64,000 bases of DNA from Halomonas denitrificans (GTDB taxonomy: Bacteria > Pseudomonadota > Gammaproteobacteria > Pseudomonadales > Halomonadaceae), in assembly GCF_003056305.1 (NCBI RefSeq), contig NZ_PYVX01000001.1:496001-560000 (forward strand), written 5' to 3'. Under the pieces are notes generated by a model that searched no databases, had not been told where the DNA came from, and was given only the letters and a program-made list of their open reading frames with translations. Positions within the stretch are counted from its first letter, which is position 1. The number at the start of each line of letters is the position of its first letter. This document shows, in pieces, positions 9,164-19,460 of this stretch. A program made the position numbers and the translations under genes.

Positions 9164-10876
9164 CTATCTCAGCAGCCAGGAGAGCACCAGCAGCAGCAGC
9201 AGGATCCCCGCCACCCCCTGCCAGAAGCTCGCCCGCTCCCCCGGGCGGCGCCCGCCGCCGTCCGCCTCCCGGGGCGGGCGCAGGGCGCGGCGAAACTCGG
9301 ACATGCGCCGGAAGCGCAGCGCGCGCTGGGGATCCAGGGCGCGGCGCAGGGCGTCGTCCAGGGCGACCGTCACTTCCGGGTTGAGGGTGCGGGCGCTGCG
9401 GTAGGCCAGCTGCTCGAGGTCGGTGTGGCTGCGCAGCCGGTGGGGCGCCAGGGCGTAGGGCAGCTCGCCGGTGAGCAGCCAGTAGATGGTCGAGGCCAGC
9501 GAATACTGGTCGCTGCGCCGTCCGACCTGATCGTCCAGGGCATACTCCGGGGCGCTGTGCTCGGTGAGCCCGAGCTGGCGCACCAGCCCCCGGGAGCGGC
9601 GGTGGCCGTCCACGTCGCGCAGGTGGCAGGCGCTGAAGTCGGCCAGCACCACCTGGCCGTGCAGGTCGATGAGCACGTTGTCCGGGTGGATGCGCTGGTG
9701 CAGCAGGTCGCGGTGGTGCAGCGCCTGCACCGCCTTGCCCAACTGGTTGGCGATGTCCAGGCGCTGCTCGAGGCTCGCCTGGGGGTGCTGGCGGGCCCAT
9801 TCGGTCAGGGTGCTGCCCCGCACGTGGGCCATCAGGTAGTAGAGGTAGCGCCGCGGCCGCGACGACTCCATGATCCGCACCACGAAGGGCGAGTTGACGC
9901 GCTCCACCACCCACTGCTGGAGCAGGAAGTGCTCCAGGTAGGCGTTGCGGCTCGAGAGCTCGGGGCTCGGGGCCTTCATCACCATCTCGCGCCCGCTGTG
10001 CACGTCGCGCACGTGATAGACCCGCGACTGGGCGGTGCGCGACAGCACCGACAGCACCTCGAGCCCGTCGAGGCGCTCCCCCGGGGCCAGCTCCGGGGGG
10101 ATCGGCAGGTCGCCGTAGACCCGGCCGGGCTGATCCTCGGCGGCGTCGGGCAGGCCGTCGATGCGCACCAGCTGGAAGCAGAACTGGTCGCTGCCGTAGC
10201 CGCGCTCCTGGGCCCGGTCGCGGGCCGCGGCGGCCAGCCGCTCGCAGGCGGCATCCAGGTCGCTGACGTCCTCGCGAATCAGCCGCACGTAGTCCGAGGG
10301 CATCAGCGTGCCCTGCACCGCCTGGGTGGTGAACAGGAAGATGTCGCCCTGCTTGAGGGGCAGGCTGGCGTAATCGATCTCCAGGCCGCTGTCCATGCCC
10401 ATGGCCCGGGAGGGGTAGCGATAGCCGCCCAGGTCGGTGACGTGATCCCGGGAGAGCTGCTCGAACTCGGCGCCGCGCAGGCGGAACACCACGGTGTCGC
10501 CCATGTGGAAGAGGTGCGCCTCCCGCCCGCGGAAGACCATGGCGGAGAGCGAGGAGACGTAGCTGCCGTCCGAGATCCGGTGATTCTGGCTGAAGCACCA
10601 GGCGTTGAGCGCCCGCAGCACCCGGGTCGCCGAGGCCTTGACGTCCCAGTGGTCCGGCGTGGAGAAGTAGTCGGCCAGAAAGCCCTTGACGCTGAGATCG
10701 CCGGCCTGCTTGGCCAGCGTGTTGCGCGAGGTCGAGTCGCTGATCAGGGCGCAGGCGCCCTTGGCCGAGAGCAGCGGGGGCTCGGGCAGGCGCACCGACA
10801 TGGAGCTGCGATGCCGACGCCGATCGGGCGCCACGAAGGCCTGGCCGTAGCTCAGCGACAGGTGCAGGGGGGTCAA
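9164..10876 (-). CDS. Tandem PP2C-phosphatase-like / Ser-Thr-kinase-like protein, both halves apparently inactive
   Basis: 570 aa from a TTG with a strong site (GAGGAG, 6 nt spacing); an ORF 39 codons longer is less likely. Residues 1-245 resemble a PP2C phosphatase, 265-535 a protein kinase, and 556-569 one membrane helix, so the catalytic part faces the cytoplasm. Key residues have changed. In the phosphatase the first DG is D47-S48 and the second metal-binding DG is Gln-Ala within TTQA (183-186). In the kinase HRDLKPxN is HQRIHPDN (393-400), with the catalytic Asp replaced by Arg, and DFG is DFS (413-415). ATP-anchoring Lys301 and Glu315 remain. It is probably a pseudoenzyme scaffold or regulator; the partner is unknown. 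Confidence 0.8.
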   Translation of the reverse strand: MTPLHLSLSYGQAFVAPDRRRHRSSMSVRLPEPPLLSAKGACALISDSTSRNTLAKQAGDLSVKGFLADYFSTPDHWDVKASATRVLRALNAWCFSQNHRISDGSYVSSLSAMVFRGREAHLFHMGDTVVFRLRGAEFEQLSRDHVTDLGGYRYPSRAMGMDSGLEIDYASLPLKQGDIFLFTTQAVQGTLMPSDYVRLIREDVSDLDAACERLAAAARDRAQERGYGSDQFCFQLVRIDGLPDAAEDQPGRVYGDLPIPPELAPGERLDGLEVLSVLSRTAQSRVYHVRDVHSGREMVMKAPSPELSSRNAYLEHFLLQQWVVERVNSPFVVRIMESSRPRRYLYYLMAHVRGSTLTEWARQHPQASLEQRLDIANQLGKAVQALHHRDLLHQRIHPDNVLIDLHGQVVLADFSACHLRDVDGHRRSRGLVRQLGLTEHSAPEYALDDQVGRRSDQYSLASTIYWLLTGELPYALAPHRLRSHTDLEQLAYRSARTLNPEVTVALDDALRRALDPQRALRFRRMSEFRRALRPPREADGGGRRPGERASFWQGVAGILLLLLVLSWLLR

Positions 10877-11003
10877 GGCGTTCTCCTCGCAAACGACGCG
10901 ATCCGCCGGCCGGTGGCCGACGCCTTCCATCGGGGTCCCATGATACACCCTGCTTACACGCCTGGCCCATCGACGGATGAGGCGACGTGCCACCTATGGC
11001 CGA

Positions 11004-11033
11004 TTGGTAATCACCGCGCCGGCTTCGTATAAT
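11004..11033 (+). promoter_or_regulatory. Sigma70 promoter of ppa
   Basis: A perfect -10 TATAAT at 11028-11033 lies 18 nt after TTGGTA (11004-11009, four of six consensus bases). It is 66 nt before the ppa start codon, which has an AAGGAAG ribosome site. Confidence 0.7.
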
Positions 11034-11098
11034 TCGGCGGATTTTTTCCACCATTCCGATTCGCCCCGCACTAGCATTGCCAACCCAAGGAAGCGACG

Positions 11099-11629
11099 AT
11101 GAACTTCGACAACATCCCCGCCGGCAAGGATCTCCCCAACGACATCTACGTGGCGATCGAGATCCCGGCCAACCACTCGCCGATCAAGTACGAGATCGAC
11201 AAGGACATGGGCGCCCTGCTGGTCGATCGCTTCATGGCCACCCCGATGTTCTATCCGGCCAACTACGGCTTCATCCCGCACACCCTGGCTGATGACGGCG
11301 ACGCCCTGGATGCCCTGGTGGTCACCCCCTACCCGGTCCAGCCCGGCGCCATCATCCGCGCCCGCCCGGTCGGCATCCTCAACATGACCGACGAGGCCGG
11401 CGAGGACGCCAAGCTGGTCTGCGTGCCCCACCCCAAGCTCTCGAGCCTGTATGACGACGTCCACGAAGTGACCGACCTGCCCGAGCTGCTGCGCCAGCAG
11501 ATCGCCCACTTCTTCGAGAACTACAAGGATCTCGAGAAGGGCAAGTGGGTCAAGGTGGAGTCCTGGGAAGGCTCCGAGGCCGCCTGCAAGGCCATCGAGA
11601 AGGCCGTGGCCGCCCACGACAAGGCCTGA
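11099..11629 (+). CDS. ppa: Inorganic pyrophosphatase (soluble, family I)
   Basis: Hydrolyses pyrophosphate to two phosphates in the cytoplasm, pulling biosynthetic reactions forward. 176 aa, the standard length of the E. coli type. Conserved active-site segments are visible: [13 protein letters not shown] near the start, YPANYGFIP and GDALDALV with the metal-binding acidic residues, then KWVKVE near the end. It is monocistronic with its own promoter and terminator. Together with the PPi-type phosphofructokinase nearby it would set how much PPi is left for glycolysis. Confidence 0.96.
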   Translation: MNFDNIPAGKDLPNDIYVAIEIPANHSPIKYEIDKDMGALLVDRFMATPMFYPANYGFIPHTLADDGDALDALVVTPYPVQPGAIIRARPVGILNMTDEAGEDAKLVCVPHPKLSSLYDDVHEVTDLPELLRQQIAHFFENYKDLEKGKWVKVESWEGSEAACKAIEKAVAAHDKA

Positions 11630-11673
11630 TCGCCAGAGCGCATCATGCCCGGCGGCACCAGTGCCGCCCAACG

Positions 11674-11703
11674 AGACGGGCCGCCCCTTGGGGCGGCCCG
11701 TCT
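11674..11703. terminator. Rho-independent terminator after ppa
   Basis: A 14-bp perfect stem (11674-11687 with 11690-11703) with a 2-nt formal loop, followed by TTCGTT. It lies between ppa and the convergent DUF2333 gene and may serve both. Confidence 0.8.
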
Positions 11704-11727
11704 TCGTTGCCGGGTGGTGGCGCCGCC

Positions 11728-13164
11728 CTACTGCTGCGGCGCCTCGACGGCCGAGTCGTCTCCAGTCGCCTCGTCCTCCGCCGTCGCGTCTGACGGCGAG
11801 TCCTCGGCGGCCGGCGCCGTCTCGAGCTCGCTCTCGGGCTTGCCAGCGCCCTCGCCGGCCGCCTCGTCCGTCGGCTCGCTCTCATCGGCAGCCCCGTCGG
11901 CGACCTCGGACTCGGCCTGATCACCGGCCATTGCCTCGCCATCGGCTTCCGCCGCTGATCCCGCCTCGGCCGCGGCGGCTGCATCGGCCTCGCTGGCGGA
12001 CGCCTCTGCCTCCGCGGCGGCGTCGGACGCCGGCTCACCGGCGGGCGGCTCGACGGGAGGCACGGCATCGTCATCGGCCCCGCCATCGGCGGCACCCTCT
12101 CCCTCGACCGGCGCATCGGTGCCCGACGCATCGGCGCCGCCCGACCCACCATCGGCCGGGGTCGCCGCCGCGAGCTGCTCGGCGAGGGTCCGGGAGAGGT
12201 CGCGGGCCCGGATCATGTGGTTGGCCAGCACCAGCGAGTGGTTGGCGAAGAGGCCGAAGCCCGAACCGTTGAGCACCAGCGGGCTCCACAGTCGGCGCTG
12301 GCTGAGTTCGAGCTCGGCGACCAGTGCCTCCCAGCGCGCCTCGAGGCCGGCCGCGGCCAGCACGTCGGCCTGGTCGCGCTCTACCGCCCGCAGCAGGTGG
12401 AGCATGGCCCAGGCCTGGCCGCGCGCCTCGAAGAAGACGTCGTCGACCCGGTACCAGGGGGTGCGCGCGGGCAGCGCCTCGGCGTCGATGTCCAGGTCGC
12501 GAAGCTCGACGCGGGGGCCGATGCTGGCCGACAGCCGCAGCCCCAGGTCGTCGAGGGAGCGGGTGAGCGCCTCGAGCCAGGCGGTGAGCCCCTGCCCTCG
12601 GTCGCCGAAGGCGGCCTCGCCGCCCTCGTCGAGGGCCTGCAGGTAGCCGTCGAGGGCCTCGAGGGCCTGGTTCAGGCGCTGCTCCGTGGAGGGATAGAGC
12701 CAGTCGCCGCTGTCGCCTGCCAGGCGCTGCTGCGCGGCCTCGAGCGCCGGCAGGTCGGCCTGCTCCATGGCCGGCAGCGCCACCGAGAGTCGACGAGCCT
12801 GGGTGAGCACGCCCAGCTCCCAGGCGGGCATGTTGTCGAGCCACACCCCGGGCGGGGCGATGTCGTTGCGCAGGTAGCCGCCCGGCTTCTCGAGCAGGGT
12901 CTCGACCAGCGTCATCAGGCCGGCGACGGTCACCGCGCCCCGGGAGGCGGGCGCCTGGGCGGCCGCGCCGCGCTGCTCGGCGACCGCCTGCTCCACGTCG
13001 AAGGGCGCCGGCGTGCGGCTCCACCAGATGCCGAGCCCCACGCACACCGCCAGGTAGATCACCAGCAGCGTCAGCAGCGGCTTCCAGATCCAGCCATAGG
13101 CCGGGCGCTCCAGTTCCTCGGTCCGCTTGCGGCGCCTGGCGGCACCCTTTTGCGTCAACGCCAT
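11728..13164 (-). CDS. DUF2333 family inner-membrane protein with long acidic tail
   Basis: 478 aa. Residues 1-25 are very basic, 27-47 form one membrane helix, and about 50-345 are the DUF2333 periplasmic domain (segments such as GGYLRNDIAPPGVWLDNMP and LVLANHMIRARDLSR). The last 130 or so residues are almost only Ala, Glu, Asp, Gly and Ser and should be disordered; this tail is not part of the family and may be a salt-adaptation feature. DUF2333 proteins have no established function. It is divergent from dsbD across 199 nt. Confidence 0.8.
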   Translation of the reverse strand: MALTQKGAARRRKRTEELERPAYGWIWKPLLTLLVIYLAVCVGLGIWWSRTPAPFDVEQAVAEQRGAAAQAPASRGAVTVAGLMTLVETLLEKPGGYLRNDIAPPGVWLDNMPAWELGVLTQARRLSVALPAMEQADLPALEAAQQRLAGDSGDWLYPSTEQRLNQALEALDGYLQALDEGGEAAFGDRGQGLTAWLEALTRSLDDLGLRLSASIGPRVELRDLDIDAEALPARTPWYRVDDVFFEARGQAWAMLHLLRAVERDQADVLAAAGLEARWEALVAELELSQRRLWSPLVLNGSGFGLFANHSLVLANHMIRARDLSRTLAEQLAAATPADGGSGGADASGTDAPVEGEGAADGGADDDAVPPVEPPAGEPASDAAAEAEASASEADAAAAAEAGSAAEADGEAMAGDQAESEVADGAADESEPTDEAAGEGAGKPESELETAPAAEDSPSDATAEDEATGDDSAVEAPQQ

Positions 13165-13363
13165 GTTCGGGATTCCTTGAAGATGAGAGCTTCCGGCGGC
13201 GCGACAATACGGCGCAGCCTCCTGGCGAGGATGCCATCAACACCCTCCTGATACTGCGATATCCTAGCAGGCGGACGGCCATGCCGCCGATGGGGAACCC
13301 GGCCCAGCGCTCGGGGTCAAATCGCGCCAAACGACCACCGCTCACCGCCATCAAGGAAGTCCC

Positions 13364-15253
13364 GTGCCGATCGTCCTGCGACTCGCCCTGCTGATCACCC
13401 TGCTGCTGCCGCTGGGAGCCCAGGCCCAATGGTTCTCCCAGAACGATGACGAGGCCCAGTTCCTGCCGGTGCATGAGGCCTTCCAGCCCAGCGCCTGGCA
13501 TGACGGCGAGACCCTCTACGTCGGCTTCGAGAACGCCGACGGCTACTACCTCTACCGCCACCAGTTCGAGGTCGTGACCGCGACCGAGGGCCTGACGCTG
13601 GGAGAGCCGGCGCTGCCCCCGGGCGAGGCCAAGAGCGATGAGTTCCTCGGCGACGTCAACGTCTTCTACGACAGCGTGGTCTTTCAGAGCGCGCTGTCGC
13701 CGGGCCACCAGGGCCCGCTGGATCTGACCCTGACCTTCCAGGGCTGCGCCGATGCGGGGCTGTGCTACCCGCCGGAGCGGGTCGAGCTCACCGCTCGCGA
13801 GGGCGAGGCCCCGGCCCGCTTCGCCGCCTGGACGCCGAACGCCGAGGCTTCCGCGCCCGCGGCCTCCCAGGTCGACGCCGCCCCCGCGGCGGCCTCGTCC
13901 GCGACGGCCAACGACGCACCGAGCCTCGCCCCCACCAGCGAGGACGGCCGCTTCCGCTCGCTGATGGCCGAGGCCAGCCTGCCGCTGGTGCTCGGGCTCT
14001 TCTTCCTCGCCGGCCTCGGCCTGACCTTCACGCCCTGCGTGCTGCCCATGGTGCCGATCCTCTCCTCGATCATCGTCGGCCAGCACCCGACGCGCGCTCG
14101 CGCCTTCGCCCTCTCGGCTAGCTACGTGGGCGGCATGGCGCTGACCTATGCCGCCGTGGGTGTGCTGATGGGGCTGTTCGGTGCCGGCCTGAACCTGCAG
14201 GCGCGCCTGCAGTCGGCGCCGGTGCTGATCACCTTCGCGCTGCTCTTCACGCTCTTCGCCCTGGCCATGTTCGGGGCCTTCAACCTGCGCCTGTCGTCGT
14301 CGCTCTCGGGGCGCATCGACGCCTGGCAGGCGCGCGCCCAGCAGAGCGGCCCCGCCGGCCTGGCACTGGCCGGCGCGCTGTCGGTGCTGGTGGTCTCGCC
14401 CTGTGTCTCTGCCCCGCTGGCCGGCGCCCTGGTGTTCATCTCCACCACCGGCGATGCGCTGATGGGCGGCGCGGCACTGCTCGCCCTGGCGCTCGGCATG
14501 GGCGTGCCGCTGCTGCTGGTCGGCACCTTCGGCACCACCCTGCTGCCGCGCTCCGGCGCCTGGATGAACGGCGTCAAGACCGCCTTCGGCATCCTGCTGC
14601 TGGGGGTCGCCATCTGGCTGGTCGAGCGCCTGCTGCCGGGCAGCGTCGCGCTGCTGCTGTGGGCGGGTCTCGCCATCGGCAGCGCTCTGGCGCTGGGCGC
14701 GCTGACCGTCAACCAGGCCCAGGGCTGGCCGCGGGTCCGCCAGGCCGGCGGCCTGATGCTGCTGATCTGGGGCATCGCCCTGGTGATCGGCGCCTCCCGC
14801 GGCGGCGAGGACCCGCTGCGCCCGCTGGCTGTCACCGCGACGCCCTCGGGCACCGCCACGGAAAGCGCCCCCGCCTCCGCCCAGCCCATCACCACCGTTC
14901 AGGACCTGGCGACCCTCGAGGCGACCCTCGCCGAGAGCGACGCGCCGGCCTTCGTCAACTTCACCGCCGACTGGTGCATCTCCTGCAAGGTCATGGAGCG
15001 CAGCGTCTATCCGGCGCCCGAGGTGGCCGGGCAGCTGGCGAGTTTCCGGCGCATCAACGTCGACGTGACCGAGAGCAACGCCGCCAGTCGCGAGGTGCTC
15101 GAGCACTTCCGGCTGTTCGGCCCGCCCAGCCTGCTGTTCTTCGACGACGGCCAGGAGCTGCGCGACGCCCGGGTCCAGGGCGAGGTCGACGCCCCCCAAC
15201 TTGCCAGCCACCTCGAAGGCGTGCTGGACTGGCTGGGGAGCCGAAGGGGCTGA
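13364..15253 (+). CDS. dsbD: Thiol:disulfide interchange protein DsbD
   Basis: Carries electrons from cytoplasmic thioredoxin across the inner membrane to periplasmic reductases (DsbC, CcmG type). 629 aa from a GTG with an AAGGAAG ribosome site. In order: signal peptide (1-21); periplasmic alpha domain with Cys128 and Cys134; a Pro/Ala linker; eight-helix membrane domain with Cys225 (FTPCVLPM) and Cys347 (SPCVSAP); C-terminal thioredoxin domain with WCISC (Cys538, Cys541). All six redox cysteines are present. It is monocistronic, upstream of accB. Confidence 0.95.
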   Translation: MPIVLRLALLITLLLPLGAQAQWFSQNDDEAQFLPVHEAFQPSAWHDGETLYVGFENADGYYLYRHQFEVVTATEGLTLGEPALPPGEAKSDEFLGDVNVFYDSVVFQSALSPGHQGPLDLTLTFQGCADAGLCYPPERVELTAREGEAPARFAAWTPNAEASAPAASQVDAAPAAASSATANDAPSLAPTSEDGRFRSLMAEASLPLVLGLFFLAGLGLTFTPCVLPMVPILSSIIVGQHPTRARAFALSASYVGGMALTYAAVGVLMGLFGAGLNLQARLQSAPVLITFALLFTLFALAMFGAFNLRLSSSLSGRIDAWQARAQQSGPAGLALAGALSVLVVSPCVSAPLAGALVFISTTGDALMGGAALLALALGMGVPLLLVGTFGTTLLPRSGAWMNGVKTAFGILLLGVAIWLVERLLPGSVALLLWAGLAIGSALALGALTVNQAQGWPRVRQAGGLMLLIWGIALVIGASRGGEDPLRPLAVTATPSGTATESAPASAQPITTVQDLATLEATLAESDAPAFVNFTADWCISCKVMERSVYPAPEVAGQLASFRRINVDVTESNAASREVLEHFRLFGPPSLLFFDDGQELRDARVQGEVDAPQLASHLEGVLDWLGSRRG

Positions 15254-15459
15254 GCCCACGGCTCCCGGGGGATCGCGGTCGAACAGTGTTCCCCCACGGC
15301 TGGACATCCCGGCCGATTTTCGGCAGACTCCGCTTCCACTGCTCCTTCATGGTCAATAGAGGCCGCAAGACACGCTATCTTGCCGCGATCTATTGCAAGT
15401 TGGCCGGGGTTGACAGCACCCCGGATCACCACCCCAACCCCACCGGTCGAGACAACGTC

Positions 15460-15918
15460 ATGGATATCCGCAAGGTCAAGAAGCTGATTGAACTGCTCGA
15501 AGAGTCCAACATCAGCGAGATCGAGATCCAGGAAGGGGAAGAGTCGGTTCGCATCAGCCGCCACCCCAACGGCACTAGCTGGCAGCAGCCCGCGTCCCAG
15601 CCCTACGCGGCCGCCCCCCAGCCGGCGCCCCAGGCCGCGGCAGCGCCCGCCGAGGCCGCCGCCGACCCTGAGCCCGCCTTCCAAGGCCATAGCGTCAACT
15701 CCCCGATGGTCGGCACCTTCTACCGCTCACCGGCGCCGGGCTCCAAGGCCTTCGTCCAGATCGGTCAGAGCGTCAAGAAGGGCGAGACCATCTGCATCGT
15801 CGAGGCGATGAAGATGATGAACCAGATCGAGGCCGATCGTGACGGCGTGATCGAGGCGATCCTGGTCGAGGACGGCGAGCCGGTCGAGTTCGACCAGCCG
15901 ATGGTCGTCATCGCCTGA
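15460..15918 (+). CDS. accB: Biotin carboxyl carrier protein of acetyl-CoA carboxylase
   Basis: Carries the biotin that shuttles CO2 in the first committed step of fatty acid synthesis. 152 aa: an N-terminal helical domain, an Ala/Pro-rich linker (about 43-70) and a C-terminal biotinyl domain with EAMKM, biotin on Lys118. The ATG follows about 205 nt of non-coding DNA after dsbD, which must hold the promoter. accC starts 43 nt downstream, the conserved accBC operon. The biotin made by the bio genes in this window is its cofactor. Confidence 0.96.
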   Translation: MDIRKVKKLIELLEESNISEIEIQEGEESVRISRHPNGTSWQQPASQPYAAAPQPAPQAAAAPAEAAADPEPAFQGHSVNSPMVGTFYRSPAPGSKAFVQIGQSVKKGETICIVEAMKMMNQIEADRDGVIEAILVEDGEPVEFDQPMVVIA

Positions 15919-15961
15919 GCGTCTCCCGCGTCTTCCTCACTCATCAACTGGCGGATTCATC

Positions 15962-17302
15962 ATGCTGGACAAGGTTCTGATCGCCAATCGCGGCGAGATC
16001 GCCCTGCGCATCCTGCGCGCCTGCAAGGAGCTGGGCATCAAGACGGTGGCGGTCCACTCCACGGCGGACCGTGAACTGATGCACGTACGCCTGGCCGACG
16101 AGGCCGTGTGCATCGGTCCGGCCTCCTCGGCGCAGTCCTACCTGAACATCCCGGCGCTGATCAGCGCCGCGGAAGTCACCGACTCCAGCGCCATCCACCC
16201 GGGCTACGGCTTCCTCTCCGAGAACGCCAACTTCGCCGAGCAGGTCGAGCGCTCCGGCTTCACCTTCATCGGTCCGCGCGCCGAGACCATTCGCCTGATG
16301 GGCGACAAGGTCAGCGCCATCGAGTCCATGAAGAAGGCCGGCGTGCCCACCGTGCCCGGCTCCGACGGCCCCCTGGGCGACGACGAGGGCGAGATCCTCG
16401 CCGTGGCCCGGCGCATCGGCTACCCGGTGATCATCAAGGCCGCCGCCGGCGGCGGCGGGCGCGGCATGCGCGTGGTGCACACCGAGGCGCACCTGCTCTC
16501 GGCGGTCAACGTCACCCGCACCGAGGCCCACTCGGCCTTCGGCGACGGCACCGTCTACATGGAGAAGTTCCTCGAGAACCCGCGCCACGTGGAGATCCAG
16601 GTGCTGGCCGACGGCCAGGGCAACGCCATCCACCTCTATGACCGCGACTGCTCGCTGCAGCGCCGTCACCAGAAGGTGATCGAGGAGGCTCCGGCGCCCG
16701 GCATCGACGAGACCGCCCGCGCCAAGGTCCTCGAGGCGTGTCGCGAGGCCTGCATCACCATCGGCTACCGCGGTGCCGGCACCTTCGAGTTCCTCTACGA
16801 GAACGGCGAGTTCTTCTTCATCGAGATGAACACCCGGGTCCAGGTCGAGCACCCGGTCACCGAGATGGTCACCGGTGTCGACATCGTGCGCGAGCAGCTG
16901 CGCATCGCCTCCGGGCTTCCGCTCTCGATCAGCCAGGAGCAGGTGGAGCTGAGCGGCCACGCCTTCGAGTGCCGCATCAACGCCGAGGACGCCCGCACCT
17001 TCATGCCCTCCCCCGGCAAGGTCACCCTCTATCACCCGCCCGGCGGGCTCGGCGTGCGCATGGACTCCCACGTCTATACCGGCTATACGGTGCCGCCCCA
17101 CTACGACTCGCTGATCGGCAAGCTGATCACCTGGGGCGTGGACCGCGAGACGGCGCTGATCCGCATGCGCAATGCCCTGGACGAGCTGCTGGTGGAAGGC
17201 ATCAAGACCAACACCGACCTTCACAAGGACCTGGTGCGTGACGGCTACTTCCAGCAGGGTGGCGTGAACATCCACTACCTGGAGAAGAAACTGGGCCTCT
17301 GA
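15962..17302 (+). CDS. accC: Biotin carboxylase subunit of acetyl-CoA carboxylase
   Basis: ATP-dependent carboxylation of AccB-bound biotin. 446 aa, standard length. It opens with the [12 protein letters not shown] motif of biotin carboxylases. The ATP-grasp glycine loop is [12 protein letters not shown] at about 160-171, and the catalytic region [14 protein letters not shown] is intact at about 288-301. It is co-transcribed with accB. A hairpin terminator lies shortly after the stop, before prmA. Confidence 0.97.
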   Translation: MLDKVLIANRGEIALRILRACKELGIKTVAVHSTADRELMHVRLADEAVCIGPASSAQSYLNIPALISAAEVTDSSAIHPGYGFLSENANFAEQVERSGFTFIGPRAETIRLMGDKVSAIESMKKAGVPTVPGSDGPLGDDEGEILAVARRIGYPVIIKAAAGGGGRGMRVVHTEAHLLSAVNVTRTEAHSAFGDGTVYMEKFLENPRHVEIQVLADGQGNAIHLYDRDCSLQRRHQKVIEEAPAPGIDETARAKVLEACREACITIGYRGAGTFEFLYENGEFFFIEMNTRVQVEHPVTEMVTGVDIVREQLRIASGLPLSISQEQVELSGHAFECRINAEDARTFMPSPGKVTLYHPPGGLGVRMDSHVYTGYTVPPHYDSLIGKLITWGVDRETALIRMRNALDELLVEGIKTNTDLHKDLVRDGYFQQGGVNIHYLEKKLGL

Positions 17303-17320
17303 GCCCGTCTCCTCCTGCAC

Positions 17321-17344
17321 GCGGGGCGGCCACGGCCGCCCCGC
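17321..17344 (+). terminator. Probable terminator after accC
   Basis: An 11-bp perfect GC stem (17321-17331 with 17334-17344) is followed by TTGCGTTGT. It lies 18 nt after the accC stop. The T-run is weak, so termination may be partial and prmA may be partly co-transcribed. Confidence 0.55.
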
Positions 17345-17399
17345 TTGCGTTGTCCGCCCCCTTTCCCTTCCCCCCGTGCGCACCGACCGGAGACCGCCC

Positions 17400-18320
17400 A
17401 TGCCCTGGATGCAACTCAAGGCCCGTATCGCCCCCGAGCAGGCCGAGCCCCTCGAGGAGCTGCTGCTGGCCGAAGGCGCCACCGCCATCACCCTGCAGGA
17501 CGCCTACGACGACCCGGTCTTCGAGCCGGAACGCGGCACCACCCCGCTGTGGGACGAAACGGTGCTGACCGGGCTCTACGACGACCTGGAGGGGACCGAG
17601 GCGATGCTCGAGCGGGTGCGCCAGGCCTGGGCCGCCGAGTTCCCCGACGAGCCCTGCCCCGAGGTGGAGGTCGAGCTGCTCGCCGACCGCGACTGGGAGC
17701 GCGAGTGGATGGCCGACTTCCACCCCCTGCGCATGGGCGAGCGGCTGTGGATCGTGCCGAGCTGGCACGCGCCGCCCGAACCCGGCGCCGTCAACCTCCA
17801 CCTGGACCCCGGGCTTGCCTTCGGCACCGGCACCCACCCCACCACGGCGCTCTGCCTGGAGTGGCTGGACGGCCTGGCGGTGGAAGGCGAGCTGGACGAC
17901 CTGGAGGTGCTCGACGTGGGCTGCGGCTCTGGGATACTGGCGATCGCCGCACTCAAGCTCGGCGCCCGGACGGCCACCGGCACCGACATCGACCCCCAGG
18001 CGCTCTCGGCCAGCCGCGACAACGCCGAGCGTAACGGCGTGGTTGATGCCGCCTTCCGGCTCTGCTACCCCGAGCAGCTCGAGGCGGGGGAGTTCCCGCT
18101 GGTGGTCGCCAACATCCTGGCCGGGCCGCTGGTCGAGCTCGCCGACGAGATCGCCGGCCGCGTGGCGCCGGGCGGGCGCCTGGCGCTCTCGGGCATCCTC
18201 GAGGCCCAGGCCGAGGAGGTGCTCGAGGCCTACCGCGCCCGGGGGCTCGCCATGGACGAGCCGACGGTGCGCGAGGGCTGGGTCCGGCTCAATGGCCGAC
18301 GTCCCGCGACCATCGCCTGA
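17400..18320 (+). CDS. prmA: Ribosomal protein L11 methyltransferase
   Basis: SAM-dependent trimethylation of ribosomal protein L11. 306 aa from the ATG with a GGAGA site 8 nt upstream; an alternative GTG 8 codons earlier is less likely. An N-terminal substrate-recognition domain is followed by a Rossmann methyltransferase with GLAFGTGTHPTT and VLDVGCGSGILAIAA, then NILAGPL as the active-site motif. It has the usual gammaproteobacterial position between accC and dusB. Confidence 0.95.
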   Translation: MPWMQLKARIAPEQAEPLEELLLAEGATAITLQDAYDDPVFEPERGTTPLWDETVLTGLYDDLEGTEAMLERVRQAWAAEFPDEPCPEVEVELLADRDWEREWMADFHPLRMGERLWIVPSWHAPPEPGAVNLHLDPGLAFGTGTHPTTALCLEWLDGLAVEGELDDLEVLDVGCGSGILAIAALKLGARTATGTDIDPQALSASRDNAERNGVVDAAFRLCYPEQLEAGEFPLVVANILAGPLVELADEIAGRVAPGGRLALSGILEAQAEEVLEAYRARGLAMDEPTVREGWVRLNGRRPATIA

Positions 18321-18342
18321 TCCATGAGCCCGCGCCTGGTGG

Positions 18343-18371
18343 TTCACCAACGCACGGCGTGGGCGTATGAT
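18343..18371 (+). promoter_or_regulatory. Sigma70 promoter of dusB-fis
   Basis: TTCACC at 18343-18348 and TATGAT at 18366-18371 are separated by exactly 17 nt. Transcription would start near 18378, which excludes the upstream in-frame start at 18324 and supports the ATG at 18402 as the dusB start. Confidence 0.7.
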
Positions 18372-18401
18372 ATGCACCCCCTCTCGCCGACGACCCCGAT
18401 C

Positions 18402-19460
18402 ATGCACGACGCTCGCCCCCTGCCCCGCATCGGTCGCCACACACTGCCCAACCGGGTGGTGCTGGCGCCCATGGCCGGGGTCACCGACCGCCCCTTCCGC
18501 GCGCTCTGCCGGCGTCTGGGCGCGGGGCTGGTGGTGGGCGAGATGGTCACCTCGGATCCCACCCTGTGGCACACCCGCAAGTCGCGGCTGCGCATGGATC
18601 ACCGCGGCGAGCCGGGCCCGCGCAGCGTGCAGATCGCCGGCGGCGACGCCGAGATGCTCGCCGAGGCGGCGCGACTGAACGCCGCCATGGGCGCCGAGAT
18701 CATCGACATCAACATGGGCTGCCCGGCCAAGAAGGTCTGCAACAAGGCGGCCGGCTCGGCGCTGCTGCGCGACGAGGCGCTGGTGGCCGAGATCGTCCAG
18801 GCGGTGGTCGCCGCGGTCGAGGTGCCGGTGACGCTGAAGATCCGCACCGGCTGGTGTGCCGAGAGCAACAACGGCGTGCGGGTGGCGCGCATCGCCGAGG
18901 ACGCCGGCATCCAGGCCCTGGCCGTGCACGGCCGCCATCGCCAGCAGCGCTACGGCGGCCACGCCGAGTACGACACCATCGCCGCCATCAAGGCCGCGGT
19001 GAACATCCCGGTGTTCGCCAACGGCGACATCGACGGCCCCGAGAAGGCCCGCCGAATCCTCGACTATACTGGGGCGGATGCAGTGATGGTCGGGCGCGGC
19101 GCCCAGGGCAACCCCTGGATCTTCCGCGAGATCGACCACTACCTGCGCCATGGCGAGCCGCTGGCTCCCCCGCAGGACGAGGAGCGCGCCGCGGTGCTGC
19201 GCGACCACCTCGAGGCCCTGCACGACTTCTACGGCGATCACATGGGCGTGCGCATCGCGCGCAAGCACCTCGGCTGGTACCTGGCCGGCGACGCGCGCTT
19301 CGACGACGACGGGCGACGGGCCCTGCGAGCCACCTTCAACGGCCTCGAGAGTCCCCGCGCCCAGCGCCGCTTCATCGACGAACTCTTTCGCCACGACCCC
19401 GCCGCGACGCCCGCTCGCGTCGCCCGGGCCGTGGCATCCGACGGAACCTGTGCCGCATGA
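18402..19460 (+). CDS. dusB: tRNA-dihydrouridine synthase B
   Basis: FMN-dependent reduction of uridine to dihydrouridine in the D-loop of tRNA. 352 aa from [11 protein letters not shown]; the longer reading frame upstream spans the promoter and is not used. Motifs: [12 protein letters not shown] near the start, [18 protein letters not shown] with the catalytic Cys, HGRHRQQRY, and [16 protein letters not shown] for phosphate binding of FMN. fis follows with ATGA overlap, the ancient dusB-fis operon. Confidence 0.95.
   Translation: MHDARPLPRIGRHTLPNRVVLAPMAGVTDRPFRALCRRLGAGLVVGEMVTSDPTLWHTRKSRLRMDHRGEPGPRSVQIAGGDAEMLAEAARLNAAMGAEIIDINMGCPAKKVCNKAAGSALLRDEALVAEIVQAVVAAVEVPVTLKIRTGWCAESNNGVRVARIAEDAGIQALAVHGRHRQQRYGGHAEYDTIAAIKAAVNIPVFANGDIDGPEKARRILDYTGADAVMVGRGAQGNPWIFREIDHYLRHGEPLAPPQDEERAAVLRDHLEALHDFYGDHMGVRIARKHLGWYLAGDARFDDDGRRALRATFNGLESPRAQRRFIDELFRHDPAATPARVARAVASDGTCAA

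Noticed and set aside
12071-15307. Very long open frame on the minus strand (1078 codons)
   Set aside because: It lies antisense to dsbD and out of frame through the DUF2333 gene; Gln/Gly/Ala/Arg-rich composition is typical of shadow frames in GC-rich DNA.
15359-15381. accB promoter around TATCTT
   Set aside because: The -10 is plausible but no reasonable -35 lies at 16-18 nt; the inverted repeat around it could be chance.
17202-19394. 730-codon minus-strand frame across prmA and dusB
   Set aside because: Antisense to two genes with complete motifs; no coding signature of its own.
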